DNA from: Dermabacter indicis
GTDB taxonomy: Bacteria > Actinomycetota > Actinomycetes > Actinomycetales > Dermabacteraceae
Assembly: GCA_001403775.1 (NCBI GenBank)
Contig: CYUG01000012.1
Location: forward strand, 319,998-364,425
Length of the DNA stretch: 44,428 nt
Reading direction: 5' to 3'
Within the stretch, counting starts at the first letter, position 1, and each line of letters starts with the position of its first letter. A model generated the notes under the pieces. That model worked only from the letters and a program-made list of their open reading frames with translations, did no database searches and had not been told where the DNA came from. Positions 18,849-34,084 of this stretch are shown piece by piece. Made by a program: the position numbers and the translations under genes.

Positions 18849-20030
18849 ATGACCGAGCAAACTGATCTTCGCGTGGGAGTCGTCGGGTTCGGAGCTCGAG
18901 GGGGCCTCGCGAGTCATGCGCACAAGCCGGGGGAGGGGTCGGCCGTCACGATCGTCGCGGATCCCACCGAAAGGGGGAAGTGTAGGGCCAGAGAAATCTT
19001 TGGTGAGGATGTACGCACAGTCGACTCGGTCGAGGAACTCCTCGAATGTCATGACGTGGATGCCGTCATGATCCTCGCGCCCGACGATATGCACGCACCG
19101 ATTGCCCGCGCAACCCTTGCAGCGGGTATCCCGACATTTACGGAGAAACCGATGGCGATTTCGGTCGAGGATGCGGATGCGATGCTGAGCCTCGCATACG
19201 AGAAAAGGGCGCGCCTGTACGTGGGGCACAACATGCGCCACATGCCGGTGATCCGGCAAATGAAAGACATGGTCGATCAAGGCAAGATTGGCCGGGTGCG
19301 CGCCATCTGGTGCCGCCATTTCGTGGGGACGGGCGGAGATTTCTACTTCAAGGACTGGCATGCTGAACGCAAACGCGCATTCTCGCTCCTTTTGCAAAAG
19401 GGTGCGCACGACATCGACGTCATTCACTGGCTCGCAGGCGGGTACACGCGCCGGGTATCGGGCATCGGAGGCCTTGAGGTTTACGGCGATATCCCGGACC
19501 GGCGAAACAATTCAGACCGGCTCATGTGGGATTGGTTCGATGCGGATGTGTTCCCACCATCGGAGCAAACGGAACTGAATCCTGTAATCGATGTCGAGGA
19601 CATTTCGATGGTGCAGATGACCCTTGATAACGGAGTCTACGCCTCATACCAGCAGTGCCACTTCACCCCTGATTATTGGCGCAACTACACGGTCATCGGC
19701 GACGAGGGGCGCATCGAAAACATGGGCGATAGTGCCGGAGACCAGATCTACCTGTGGAATTCTCGCCGCTCGGGCGCCGGCCGCCCGGATGAGGTGGAGG
19801 TGATCCGCAGGGCCGACGGCGGCCACGGGGGAGCCGACCCGCGATTAGTCAAGGAGTTTCTTGAGTTCGCCCGGAACGGCGGCCACACCGACGTGTCCGT
19901 GGTCGCCGCCCGCGAGGCAGTTGCTACGGGCGTGTACGGTGCTCTTTCGATTCGCGCGAATGGCCGAATGATGGAGGTCCCGCCGGTGCCCGCGGGTCTA
20001 CGCACGTACTTTGATTCGGGCCAGGCTTGA
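18849..20030 (+). CDS. Gfo/Idh/MocA family NAD(P)-dependent oxidoreductase
   Basis: 393 residues. The N-terminal Rossmann domain begins RVGVVGFGARGGLASH (dinucleotide loop near 11-18) and contains the EKP motif in TFTEKPMAIS (about 98-107). The C-terminal domain has KGAHDIDVIHWLAGG, with the Asp-x-x-His pair usual in catalysis. Such enzymes oxidise or reduce sugars, inositols or sugar-nucleotide derivatives; the substrate cannot be told from sequence. ATG 18849 follows GAAAGG at about 9 nt. It is a single gene with its own upstream region and no sugar transporter beside it. Codon use is somewhat less biased than in nearby ribosomal genes. Confidence 0.8.
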   Translation: MTEQTDLRVGVVGFGARGGLASHAHKPGEGSAVTIVADPTERGKCRAREIFGEDVRTVDSVEELLECHDVDAVMILAPDDMHAPIARATLAAGIPTFTEKPMAISVEDADAMLSLAYEKRARLYVGHNMRHMPVIRQMKDMVDQGKIGRVRAIWCRHFVGTGGDFYFKDWHAERKRAFSLLLQKGAHDIDVIHWLAGGYTRRVSGIGGLEVYGDIPDRRNNSDRLMWDWFDADVFPPSEQTELNPVIDVEDISMVQMTLDNGVYASYQQCHFTPDYWRNYTVIGDEGRIENMGDSAGDQIYLWNSRRSGAGRPDEVEVIRRADGGHGGADPRLVKEFLEFARNGGHTDVSVVAAREAVATGVYGALSIRANGRMMEVPPVPAGLRTYFDSGQA

Positions 20031-20052
20031 GGTACAAGACCGGATAGAGCAA

Positions 20053-20082
20053 GGGAGCGACCCCGCAGTGCGGAGCCGCCCC
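20053..20082. terminator. Imperfect hairpin between Gfo/Idh and adhE
   Basis: The arms GGGAGCGACCCCGC and GCGGAGCCGCCCC pair around a 3-nt loop with a few mismatches. No T run follows. It lies between two convergent genes and could end transcription of either, but this is weak support. Confidence 0.4.
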
Positions 20083-20108
20083 CTCAGATGAGAGCAGAAA
20101 TCTGCGTC

Positions 20109-22724
20109 TTACTTAGCGCTCTTCTCGCTGCAGTCGAGCTCGCCCTCGAAGGCGTCGCGGATGAGCGCCTTGAGTTCGCTCACGAGCGGCTGCTTCGGGT
20201 TCGCGGGCGTGCACTGATCCTCGTAGGCGCGATCGGCGAGAGTGTCGATCGTCTTCTCGAGGTGCTCGATCGTGGCGCCGTTCGCCTTGAGCGACATCTC
20301 GATGCCGATGTCCTCGGCGAGTTCGGTGACGGCCTTGACGAGCGAGGCAACGCCCTCCTCCGTGGTCTTCGCCGGGAGGTTGAGCGCGCGGGCGATTTCG
20401 GCGAAGTCTTCGTCGGCACGGAACGATTCATACTTCGGGAAGAGCGCGTGCTTGACGGGCTTCTTCGCGTTGTAGTTGATGACGTGCGGGAGGAAGATCG
20501 CGTTCGTGCGGCCGTGGGCGAGGTTGAACTCGGCGCCGACCTTGTGCGAAAGCGAGTGCACGATGCCGAGGAAGGCATTCGCGAACGCGATGCCCGCCAT
20601 GGTGGAGGCGTTGTGCATATTCTCCTTGGCCTCGCGGTCGTTCTCGAGAACCGACTTGCGGAGGTTCGCGAAGATCATCTGGATCGCGCGAAGCGAGAGG
20701 CCCTTCGTGTAATCCGAGGCCATGGTCGAGACGTACGATTCGATCGCGTGTGTGAGCGCGTCCATGCCCGAGTCCGCTGCCGTGCGTGCGGGCACGGTGT
20801 CCACGAACTGCGCGTCGGCGATCGCGACGTCGGGGAGAATCGCGTAGTCGGCGATTGGGTACTTCACGTGGTTCTCGGAGTCGGTGATGACCGCGAACGG
20901 CGTGCATTCCGAGCCGGTGCCCGACGTGGTCGGGACCGCGACGAAGCTGGCCTTCTCGCCGAGCTTCGGGAACGTGTAGGTACGCTTGCGGATATCGAGG
21001 AACTTCTGCTTCATGCCGAAGTAGGAGGCATTGCCATCCTCGTAGAACATCCACATGCCCTTCGCAGCGTCCATGGCGGAGCCGCCACCGAGCGCGATGA
21101 TCGTGTCGGGCTTGAACTGGTTCATCTGCTCAACGCCGCGGAACACTGTGTCCGAGCTCGGGTTGGGCTCGACATCCGAGAAGATCTGGTACTGGATGGG
21201 GTTGCGGCGTTCACGGAGCTGCTCGAGAACGATGTCAACGTAGCCGAACTGCACCATGCCGGGGTCGGTCACGATGAAGGCGCGGTTGATGCCTTCCATG
21301 TCGCGCAGGTACTGGGTGGAGTAGCGCTCGAAGTAGGTCTTCGGGACCTTGAACCACTGCATGTTGTTACGACGCTCCGCAATTCGCTTGATGTTGATCA
21401 GATCGACGGCCGACACGTTGCGCGACACCGAGTTGTGACCGTAGGAGCCACAGCCGAGGGTGAGCGACGGGATGAGGCCGTTGTAGATGTCGCCGATGCC
21501 GCCCTGCGAGCTCGGGGAGTTCACGACGATGCGGCACGCGCGCATCGCGATGCCGTATTCGCGCTCTTGCTTCTCGTCGCGCGTGTGGATCACGGCGGTG
21601 TGGCCGAGACCGCCGTGCTCAAGGAGCTGGTTGGCAAGGTCGAAGCCCTCGGCGGCGTCCTTGACGACCTTGTAGCCGAGCACGGGCATGAGCTTTTCTT
21701 GGCTGAACGGGTGGTCCTTGCCCACGCCGTCGATCGGCACGAGAAGAACCTTCGTGTAGGCGGGAACATCGAGGCCGGCACCCTCGGCGATCTTGAGGGC
21801 GCTCGAACCAACGAGTGCCGGGTTTACGCCGCCCTTCTCGGTGATCATGAACTTCTCGAGCTTCGTGCGCTCGGTCTTGTTCAGGAAGTAGCCACCGTAC
21901 TTTTCGAACTCGGCGACGAATTCCTTGTTGACGTCGGTGTGCACGAGGACGCTCTGCTCGGAGGCGCAGATCATGCCCGAGTCGAAGGTCTTCGAGAGAA
22001 GAAGATCATTGACGGTGCGCGTGATCTTTGCGGTCTTGTCGATATAGACGGGAACGTTGCCGGGGCCAACGCCGAGAGCGGGCTTGCCGGTCGAGTACGC
22101 GGCCTTGACCATGCCCGAGCCGCCGGTCGCGAGCACGAGGGCAACCTTGTCGTGATTCATGAGCAAGCCGGTCGCCTCGAGCGAGGGTGTCTCGATCCAC
22201 TGGACGCAGTTTTCGGGAGCGCCAGCTTCGACTGCCGCTTCGTACACGACGCGAGCGGCGTGAGCGGAGCTTTCCTGCGCACTCGGGTGGAACGCGAAGA
22301 TGATCGGGTTGCGAGTCTTAAGCGCGATGAGCGACTTGAAGATTGTGGTCGAGGTCGGGTTGGTCGTCGGGGTCACGCCCGCGATGACGCCCACGGGCTC
22401 GGCAACGTCGATGACACCGCGGGTTTTGTCCTCGTGGATGATGCCCACGGTTTTGTTGTGCTTGATCGAATTCCAGATGTATTCCGAAGCGAAGATGTTT
22501 TTGATGATCTTGTCTTCGTACACACCGCGCCCCGTTTCCTCGACAGCGTGCTTGGCGATGGCCATGTGCTGGTCGAGTGCGGCAAGTGCCGCGTGGTGCA
22601 CGATGTGGTCGACCTGCTCCTGAGTGAAGTCGCGGAATTCCGTGAGCGCGGTAGCGCCCTTGTCGGCGAGAGCGTCGATCATCGCTTGAGTGTCGACATC
22701 GGGCGTAGCTTTGGCGTCTGCCAT
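20109..22724 (-). CDS. adhE: Bifunctional acetaldehyde-CoA / alcohol dehydrogenase AdhE
   Basis: 871 residues, the full two-domain length. The N-terminal aldehyde dehydrogenase domain (about 15-440) reduces acetyl-CoA to acetaldehyde and has its catalytic Cys in GMICASEQS (about 253). The C-terminal iron-dependent alcohol dehydrogenase domain (about 455-871) has [21 protein letters not shown] and the iron-site His cluster in [17 protein letters not shown]. Together they make ethanol and regenerate NAD+ during fermentation. AdhE in other bacteria assembles into helical filaments (spirosomes). ATG 22724 is favoured (AAAGGA 11 nt upstream); ATG 22736 abuts that sequence. Its place in a ribosomal cluster is unusual. 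Confidence 0.96.
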   Translation of the reverse strand: MADAKATPDVDTQAMIDALADKGATALTEFRDFTQEQVDHIVHHAALAALDQHMAIAKHAVEETGRGVYEDKIIKNIFASEYIWNSIKHNKTVGIIHEDKTRGVIDVAEPVGVIAGVTPTTNPTSTTIFKSLIALKTRNPIIFAFHPSAQESSAHAARVVYEAAVEAGAPENCVQWIETPSLEATGLLMNHDKVALVLATGGSGMVKAAYSTGKPALGVGPGNVPVYIDKTAKITRTVNDLLLSKTFDSGMICASEQSVLVHTDVNKEFVAEFEKYGGYFLNKTERTKLEKFMITEKGGVNPALVGSSALKIAEGAGLDVPAYTKVLLVPIDGVGKDHPFSQEKLMPVLGYKVVKDAAEGFDLANQLLEHGGLGHTAVIHTRDEKQEREYGIAMRACRIVVNSPSSQGGIGDIYNGLIPSLTLGCGSYGHNSVSRNVSAVDLINIKRIAERRNNMQWFKVPKTYFERYSTQYLRDMEGINRAFIVTDPGMVQFGYVDIVLEQLRERRNPIQYQIFSDVEPNPSSDTVFRGVEQMNQFKPDTIIALGGGSAMDAAKGMWMFYEDGNASYFGMKQKFLDIRKRTYTFPKLGEKASFVAVPTTSGTGSECTPFAVITDSENHVKYPIADYAILPDVAIADAQFVDTVPARTAADSGMDALTHAIESYVSTMASDYTKGLSLRAIQMIFANLRKSVLENDREAKENMHNASTMAGIAFANAFLGIVHSLSHKVGAEFNLAHGRTNAIFLPHVINYNAKKPVKHALFPKYESFRADEDFAEIARALNLPAKTTEEGVASLVKAVTELAEDIGIEMSLKANGATIEHLEKTIDTLADRAYEDQCTPANPKQPLVSELKALIRDAFEGELDCSEKSAK

Positions 22725-22773
22725 GAGCGTATCCATCCTTTTCTGGCGGGTGGAGTGAATAGGTAAGTACGTC

Positions 22774-22819
22774 GTTGTGTTTCAAACCTACGTGGCCGAT
22801 GTGATGCACACAACCGCGG
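22774..22819 (-). promoter_or_regulatory. Candidate adhE promoter with small palindrome
   Basis: Read on the minus strand, TTGTGT and TAGGTT are 17 bp apart. The -35 region overlaps a short inverted repeat, TGTG-N3-CACA on the plus strand at 22800-22810. A redox or Crp-type regulator would be natural for adhE, but half-site spacing fits neither the Rex nor the Crp consensus. Confidence 0.4.
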
Positions 22820-23180
22820 CAACTACGAATATAGAACGAGCAAAAGTGCTGGTCGTGAAGGGTTTTCGTCGTAGTGCGAAGCTTTGGCGTTGGAGGCTGA
22901 ATCCGGCGTGGCGTGGCGGGCGTCGGACCCGGTCACAAACCCCACTCTAGCGCCCTAGGGGTATAAGGTCCCCGTTTGACCTGCGTGTTTGTTGAGATCA
23001 TAAAGCCTGGGAAAAGTTGGACTTTGGGATCAAGTTCGAAGATTGACTTTTTGGCTCGGTAACGAGTCGGTTGGGGTCCGACGGTCGCCAGGGGGATATT
23101 GGTCCCCTTTTCGTAAGTGTGACCTGATTCACCCTCGGATTTCGGGTAGTAAGTCTGTGGGGGGGATCACCGCTTTCGGG
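22820..23180. promoter_or_regulatory. Long intergenic region before the rplJ promoter
   Basis: Comparatively AT-rich DNA with no supported gene. TTGACC (22976-22981) and CATAAA (22999-23004), 17 bp apart, may be an upstream promoter toward rplJ. Two similar short hairpins, GGGG-N8-CCCC at 22958-22973 and GGGGG-N8-CCCC at 23091-23107, the second followed by TTTT, lie 133 bp apart. Confidence 0.4.
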
Positions 23181-23181
23181 G

Positions 23182-23210
23182 TTTTGCTGCGGGGTGTGTG
23201 CGAGTAGAGT
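23182..23210 (+). promoter_or_regulatory. Promoter of rplJL
   Basis: TTTTGC (23182-23187) and TAGAGT (23205-23210) with a 17-bp spacer. The expected start near 23217 would put the whole L10-type leader in the transcript. Confidence 0.6.
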
Positions 23211-23216
23211 TGAAGT

Positions 23217-23357
23217 CACCGAAGACCGCCGGTCGTCGCCCTGCCATCAGGGAGACCGAAAGCTTTCACCGTGGTGAAGCGACCTGCGCAGGTGCTCAAG
23301 AAACGATACGCGCTCGTCGCGCGCTCAAGCCTTGACCCCTGCGGTCAGGGCTTTTTT
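23217..23357 (+). ncRNA. Ribosomal protein L10 leader with attenuator
   Basis: A GC-rich structured leader of about 190 nt precedes rplJ. It ends in an intrinsic terminator: a 10-bp stem (23328-23337 with 23343-23352, one wobble pair), 5-nt loop, then six T. Upstream, CCGCCGG, CCCTGCCATCAGGG and GTGGTGAAGCGACC segments can pair in alternative ways. In many bacteria L10(L12)4 binds such a leader to repress its own operon; position and shape match, and the Rfam L10 leader family is the likely assignment. Its boundaries are approximate. Confidence 0.7.
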
Positions 23358-23404
23358 CATGGCTAAGCTTTCAGGCCGGCCTCGAGACCTCTGGAAGGAG
23401 GGCC

Positions 23405-23920
23405 ATGGCGAGGCCTGACAAGGCAGCTGCCGTTGCCGAACTCACGGAACTGTTCCGCGAGTCGAGCGCGGCAATCCTGACCGAGTACCGCGGGCTGAGT
23501 GTGGACCAGCTCAAGACGCTGCGTCGTTCGCTCGGTGCCGATACCACCTACGCCGTGGTAAAGAACACGCTTGCCGCAATCGCCGCACGTGAAGCCGGGA
23601 TCGATTCCCTCGAGGATGACCTGAACGGCCCCACCGCGATCGCGTTCATTAAGGGTGAGCCGGTTGAACCGGCTAAGGCCCTGCGTGACTTTGCCAAGGA
23701 CAACCCCATGCTGGTCGTCAAGTCCGGTTACTTCGAGGGCAATGCCCTCACGGCTGACGACGTTGAGAAGCTTGCCGATCTCGAATCGCGCGAGGTTCTT
23801 CTTGCCAAGACTGCCGGTGCCATCAAGGCATCGATGTCGAAGGCTGTTTTCGTTCTCGCTGCGCCGCTCACCAAGGCTGCGCGCACCGTGGACGCCCTGC
23901 GTGCCAAGAACGAGGGCTGA
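23405..23920 (+). CDS. rplJ: 50S ribosomal protein L10
   Basis: 171 residues. [28 protein letters not shown]-like start and the [16 protein letters not shown] and KNTLAAIAA motifs (about 27-62) form the rRNA-binding domain; the C-terminal helix (about 140-171) carries L7/L12 dimers. GGAAGGAGG stands just before ATG 23405. Together with rplL it forms the stalk operon, preceded by an attenuated leader. Confidence 0.98.
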   Translation: MARPDKAAAVAELTELFRESSAAILTEYRGLSVDQLKTLRRSLGADTTYAVVKNTLAAIAAREAGIDSLEDDLNGPTAIAFIKGEPVEPAKALRDFAKDNPMLVVKSGYFEGNALTADDVEKLADLESREVLLAKTAGAIKASMSKAVFVLAAPLTKAARTVDALRAKNEG

Positions 23921-24037
23921 GGCTTCGAGCCTCATCCCGAGGCGTGATGCACGCGCTCGGCACAACCTTTTACACAAACACTCGGCGCATATGCGCCAGG
24001 CACTCGCGGGTGCCACTTGACAGGAAGGACTAGCCCC

Positions 24038-24424
24038 ATGGCTAAGCTCACCAACGAAGAGCTCATCGAAGCTTTCAAGGAAATGACCCTCATCGAGCTC
24101 TCCGAGTTCGTGAAGCAGTTCGAAGAGGTCTTTGATGTGACCGCTGCTGCCCCCGTTGCCGTTGCCGCTGCTGGCGGCGCTGCCGGTGGCGACGCCCCCG
24201 CTGCTGAGGAGAAGGACGAATTCGACGTCATCCTCGAGTCGGTCGGCTCGGCTAAGATCGCCGTCATCAAGGAGGTGCGCGCTCTCACGGGTCTCGGCCT
24301 CAAGGAGGCGAAGGACCTCGTTGATGGTGCTCCCAAGCCGGTTCTCGAGGCTGCCTCGAAGGACGACGCCGAGAAGGCCAAGGAGCAGCTCGAGGGCGCT
24401 GGCGCAACCGTCACCCTCAAGTGA
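24038..24424 (+). CDS. rplL: 50S ribosomal protein L7/L12
   Basis: 128 residues. The N-terminal dimerisation domain ([16 protein letters not shown]...) is followed by an Ala/Gly/Pro-rich hinge (about 38-58) and the C-terminal domain with [18 protein letters not shown]-type factor-binding helix. AGGAAGGA precedes ATG 24038; the open frame upstream to 24017 is not used. It ends 28 bp before a strong terminator, so most transcription stops before the lipoprotein genes. Confidence 0.98.
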   Translation: MAKLTNEELIEAFKEMTLIELSEFVKQFEEVFDVTAAAPVAVAAAGGAAGGDAPAAEEKDEFDVILESVGSAKIAVIKEVRALTGLGLKEAKDLVDGAPKPVLEAASKDDAEKAKEQLEGAGATVTLK

Positions 24425-24452
24425 TGTCCGCGCTCTAAGCGCACTTCATAGG

Positions 24453-24486
24453 CGAAAAGGCCGTCCCGCACGGGGCGGCCTTTTCG
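24453..24486 (+). terminator. Intrinsic terminator after rplL
   Basis: A 15-bp stem (24453-24467 with 24472-24486, one T-G wobble) with loop GCAC. It begins with an A run and ends with TTTTCG, so it can work in both directions. It closes the rplJL unit. Confidence 0.92.
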
Positions 24487-24572
24487 TTGCCGAAAGATAC
24501 ATGTGAACCGCCTCTCAATAACGCTTGGTATGGTGTGCGTCGTTCCTAGCCCTTACCCCTCAAGGAATAGCC

Positions 24573-25409
24573 ATGACGCGCACACGCCTTTCACGCACCC
24601 GCGTCGCGAGCGGTGCAGCCGCACTTCTCCTTGCCGCCTCACTCTCGGGCTGTGGTGCACTCAGCAGTGTTGGCTCCGGAGGAGGTGACGACCCGTCGCC
24701 CTCAACGTCCGCTTCAGCCTCGCACGGTGAGCCCACCGACGAGGGCAGCGATCCCGTGACCTCAACGCCCAGCGATGAAGTCTCCACTTCGCCCGGTTCT
24801 GAAGAGACGACTCCCGCGGCCCAGGGGGAAGAGCAGCCAGCCGGTGAACCAGACGCTCCTGCGACCTGGCTCGCCAACACCCCGTATGTCCCCCTCGAAG
24901 GCATCGACAGTGTGACAGTCGACGGCGTGCACGGAGGATCTCCCGCTGGGGGCACCTTCACGTTGAGCTTTACGTTTGACCACCCGAATGCGTCGCAGGG
25001 CTGCATCGATGCGGTCGCTGCCATCAACGAGGTTGAGATCCCCATTCAACAAATGGCGGTCGCGAAGTACGAGGGAAACTTTAAGGCTTTCGATCCCTCA
25101 TCGATAGCACCAACGATTCAGGCGGCCGCGGTGCAGAGCAATGACAGTTTCAACCTCATGGATGAGTACAACGACATCCTCGCGCAATGCGCGAACACCC
25201 CTGGCGAACCACAATCCGTCGTGGAAAAACTTCCCGAACACGAGGGGATTCATGTGCAACTCGGTACCGCGGACTTGATCGTGGCCGGCAAATCCCACGG
25301 CAACCGCCACATCTGGATGATCCTTGCGAATGTCGAGCCTGAGCAAGCGAAAGCCTATATCGATGCCCAGATCGATCTTTTTGATCGCACTGTGACGAAC
25401 GCCGCCTGA
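24573..25409 (+). CDS. Secreted lipoprotein, function unknown (paralogue 1)
   Basis: 278 residues. A classic lipoprotein signal: MTRTRLSRTR, a hydrophobic stretch, then the lipobox LSGC with Cys at about 29. A disordered Ser/Thr/Pro/Glu-rich linker runs to about residue 95, and a ~180-residue domain follows. That domain has two cysteines (QGCIDAV and AQCANT) that may form a disulfide, and a late HIWMILANVEP strand. The next gene has the same layout and matching blocks, so they are tandem paralogues. I do not recognise the family. ATG 24573 follows AAGGAA. It lies between rplL and rpoB, behind the rplL terminator, and is probably expressed from its own promoter. Confidence 0.82.
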   Translation: MTRTRLSRTRVASGAAALLLAASLSGCGALSSVGSGGGDDPSPSTSASASHGEPTDEGSDPVTSTPSDEVSTSPGSEETTPAAQGEEQPAGEPDAPATWLANTPYVPLEGIDSVTVDGVHGGSPAGGTFTLSFTFDHPNASQGCIDAVAAINEVEIPIQQMAVAKYEGNFKAFDPSSIAPTIQAAAVQSNDSFNLMDEYNDILAQCANTPGEPQSVVEKLPEHEGIHVQLGTADLIVAGKSHGNRHIWMILANVEPEQAKAYIDAQIDLFDRTVTNAA

Positions 25410-25424
25410 CCGCTAGGGTTTTTC

Positions 25425-26201
25425 ATGATCAACGCCGCAATGTTGCGGTCTGCCCGCCGCCCGCGAATCTTGCTTTCGGGCCTCGCCGCACTCGCCCTAG
25501 CGACATCGCTGGCGGGCTGTGGAGCCGCGGGCACCGCACGCCCTGCCCCCTCGGCAACGGCGCCGCGCGGGCAGCCGTCGGCCCATGGGGGCTCCGAAGG
25601 AACTCAAGCAGAGCACGCGCGCTGGCTCCTTTCGGCTGAAGAATCGGACCGGCTGCCAAGCTTCAACGAGGTCGCCGTTGAGGTCGAGACGCCGAGTGAT
25701 CAGCGGCTCACGTTTCCGGTAGAGATACCCGACCCGAACTACCTCCAAGCCGACTACCGAAAAGGCTGCAAAGCCGCCGTCCAAGCGATGCAGGCGCCTC
25801 AACCGGGTGTGAACACAGTCGTCGTGGCTGACTACTCCGAAGACGCGGGCGGATTCAGCCGCGATGAACACCGACTCCCCAAAGCCCGGGTCATGGCATT
25901 CCACACCGATGAAGCGGTGGATATTATGCAGCTCTTCCACCTCGACGATTGGCTGTGCGGTGATGAACGCAGTACAGAGCCGGGCTTTTATCAGAGCCTC
26001 CAGTCGGGGGCGGGGGAGAAGTCCTCGTTCGTCTACCTGGACATTTCTGACGGAGACGGGAACACCGTGCGGGAAGTCTTCGGGGGAGCGTCGAGAGGGA
26101 AGAACCATATCTTTATCAAGATCGAGAATGTGAGCTTTCCAGATACTGCTCCCTTCATCGAGGCGCAGCTCAAAAAGTTCGAGCTTGAGACCTCGCGGTG
26201 A
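25425..26201 (+). CDS. Secreted lipoprotein, function unknown (paralogue 2)
   Basis: 258 residues. Signal with RRPRILLSGLAALALATSL and lipobox LAGC (Cys about 32), then a Pro/Ala/Ser-rich linker to about 60 and a ~190-residue domain. Blocks shared with the upstream gene in the same order: KGCKAAVQAM (there QGCIDAVAAI), DDWLCGDE (there DILAQCANT) and GKNHIFIKIENV (there GNRHIWMILANV), with the PFIEAQLKKFE helix matching AYIDAQIDLFD. Both Cys positions are kept. The pair looks like an old duplication, as overall identity is low. It starts 15 bp after the first gene's stop, with AGGG before the ATG, so the two are co-transcribed. Confidence 0.82.
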   Translation: MINAAMLRSARRPRILLSGLAALALATSLAGCGAAGTARPAPSATAPRGQPSAHGGSEGTQAEHARWLLSAEESDRLPSFNEVAVEVETPSDQRLTFPVEIPDPNYLQADYRKGCKAAVQAMQAPQPGVNTVVVADYSEDAGGFSRDEHRLPKARVMAFHTDEAVDIMQLFHLDDWLCGDERSTEPGFYQSLQSGAGEKSSFVYLDISDGDGNTVREVFGGASRGKNHIFIKIENVSFPDTAPFIEAQLKKFELETSR

Positions 26202-26221
26202 GTTCACGCACCAGCCACGAT

Positions 26222-26287
26222 TGAGGGCTGCTCGCGGCGATCTCTAGTGCACGGCCTGCGTCACGGAGGTGAGCGGGGCAGCCCTCA
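26222..26287. other. Long-loop inverted repeat before rpoB
   Basis: Perfect 10-bp arms TGAGGGCTGC (26222-26231) and GCAGCCCTCA (26278-26287) enclose a 46-nt loop. There is no T run. It could end the lipoprotein transcript or act in rpoB regulation. Confidence 0.5.
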
Positions 26288-26333
26288 GACAGTTGACGTG
26301 ACCACAGTCTCGCCAATTTTTTCGTGCGAGGTC

Positions 26334-26362
26334 TTGAGGGGGGAGCCGCTCTCGCATACCCT
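26334..26362 (+). promoter_or_regulatory. Candidate rpoB promoter
   Basis: TTGAGG (26334-26339) and TACCCT (26357-26362) are 17 bp apart. This would give a leader of about 130 nt before the TTG start of rpoB. A second possible -10, TATAGC (26414-26419), lacks a good -35. Confidence 0.45.
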
Positions 26363-26501
26363 TGAAACTTAGCGTCCGTGTTTCGTGCGCCCTTTTTCAA
26401 CTCATTCGACTCATATAGCGGGGTTGGTCGTGATTGAGGGCGCGAAGCACATCGAGTCTATCGAAGCGTGTACGAGTCCTCATCCCGTGGAAGGATTACC
26501 C

Positions 26502-29987
<3,486 letters not shown>

Positions 29988-30003
29988 TCGATCATCGGGG
30001 GAG

Positions 30004-30040
30004 GGTCCGACGCTTGCCGAGCGACCGTCGGACCTTCATT
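30004..30040 (+). terminator. Hairpin between rpoB and rpoC
   Basis: A 9-bp perfect stem GGTCCGACG (30004-30012) / CGTCGGACC (30026-30034), 13-nt loop, then TTCATTT. It has the form of a weak intrinsic terminator or attenuator that would lower rpoC relative to rpoB, or an RNA-processing site. The left arm and loop contain the repeated word TCCGACGCTTGC. Confidence 0.65.
30006..30017 (+). repeat. Repeated word TCCGACGCTTGC, copy 5 (rpoB-rpoC hairpin)
   Basis: Exact match in the left arm and loop of the intergenic hairpin, the only intergenic copy of the exact word. Confidence 0.6.
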
Positions 30041-30104
30041 TCCCGGAGATCTCAGCCCCACTCATTCAGACCTTGACGACTTTCTAGACGAGAGAAGGAC
30101 ACAC

Positions 30105-33992
<3,888 letters not shown>

Positions 33993-33999
33993 TTCGCCA

Positions 34000-34017
34000 C
34001 TGAGGCTCGCGCCTCAG
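34000..34017 (+). terminator. Small hairpin after rpoC
   Basis: Perfect 7-bp stem CTGAGGC / GCCTCAG with loop TCGC, 8 bp after the rpoC stop. There is no T run; together with the next, larger hairpin it probably marks the 3' end of the rpoBC mRNA. Confidence 0.55.
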
Positions 34018-34022
34018 CACAT

Positions 34023-34070
34023 GCGGGCGGGTCGCCCTTTCCCCGAGCGGGGGAGGGGCGGCCCGCCCGC
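34023..34070 (+). terminator. Very long GC-rich hairpin after rpoC
   Basis: Arms 34023-34044 and 34049-34070 pair over about 22 positions (mostly G-C, three G-T wobbles), with loop GAGC. No T tract follows, so it may stop polymerase only weakly but would block 3'-exonucleases. It is the end of the rpoBC transcript or the start of the next leader. Confidence 0.6.
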
Positions 34071-34084
34071 CTTGAAGTGTTCAT

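Noticed and set aside
20088-22766. 892-codon open frame on the plus strand across adhE
   Set aside because: It is the mirror of adhE in a high-GC genome. The protein is full of Arg, Val, His and Asp with no recognisable domain, while the opposite strand encodes a perfect AdhE.
22800-22813. Rex or Crp/GlxR operator before adhE
   Set aside because: The half-sites are too close together for either consensus.
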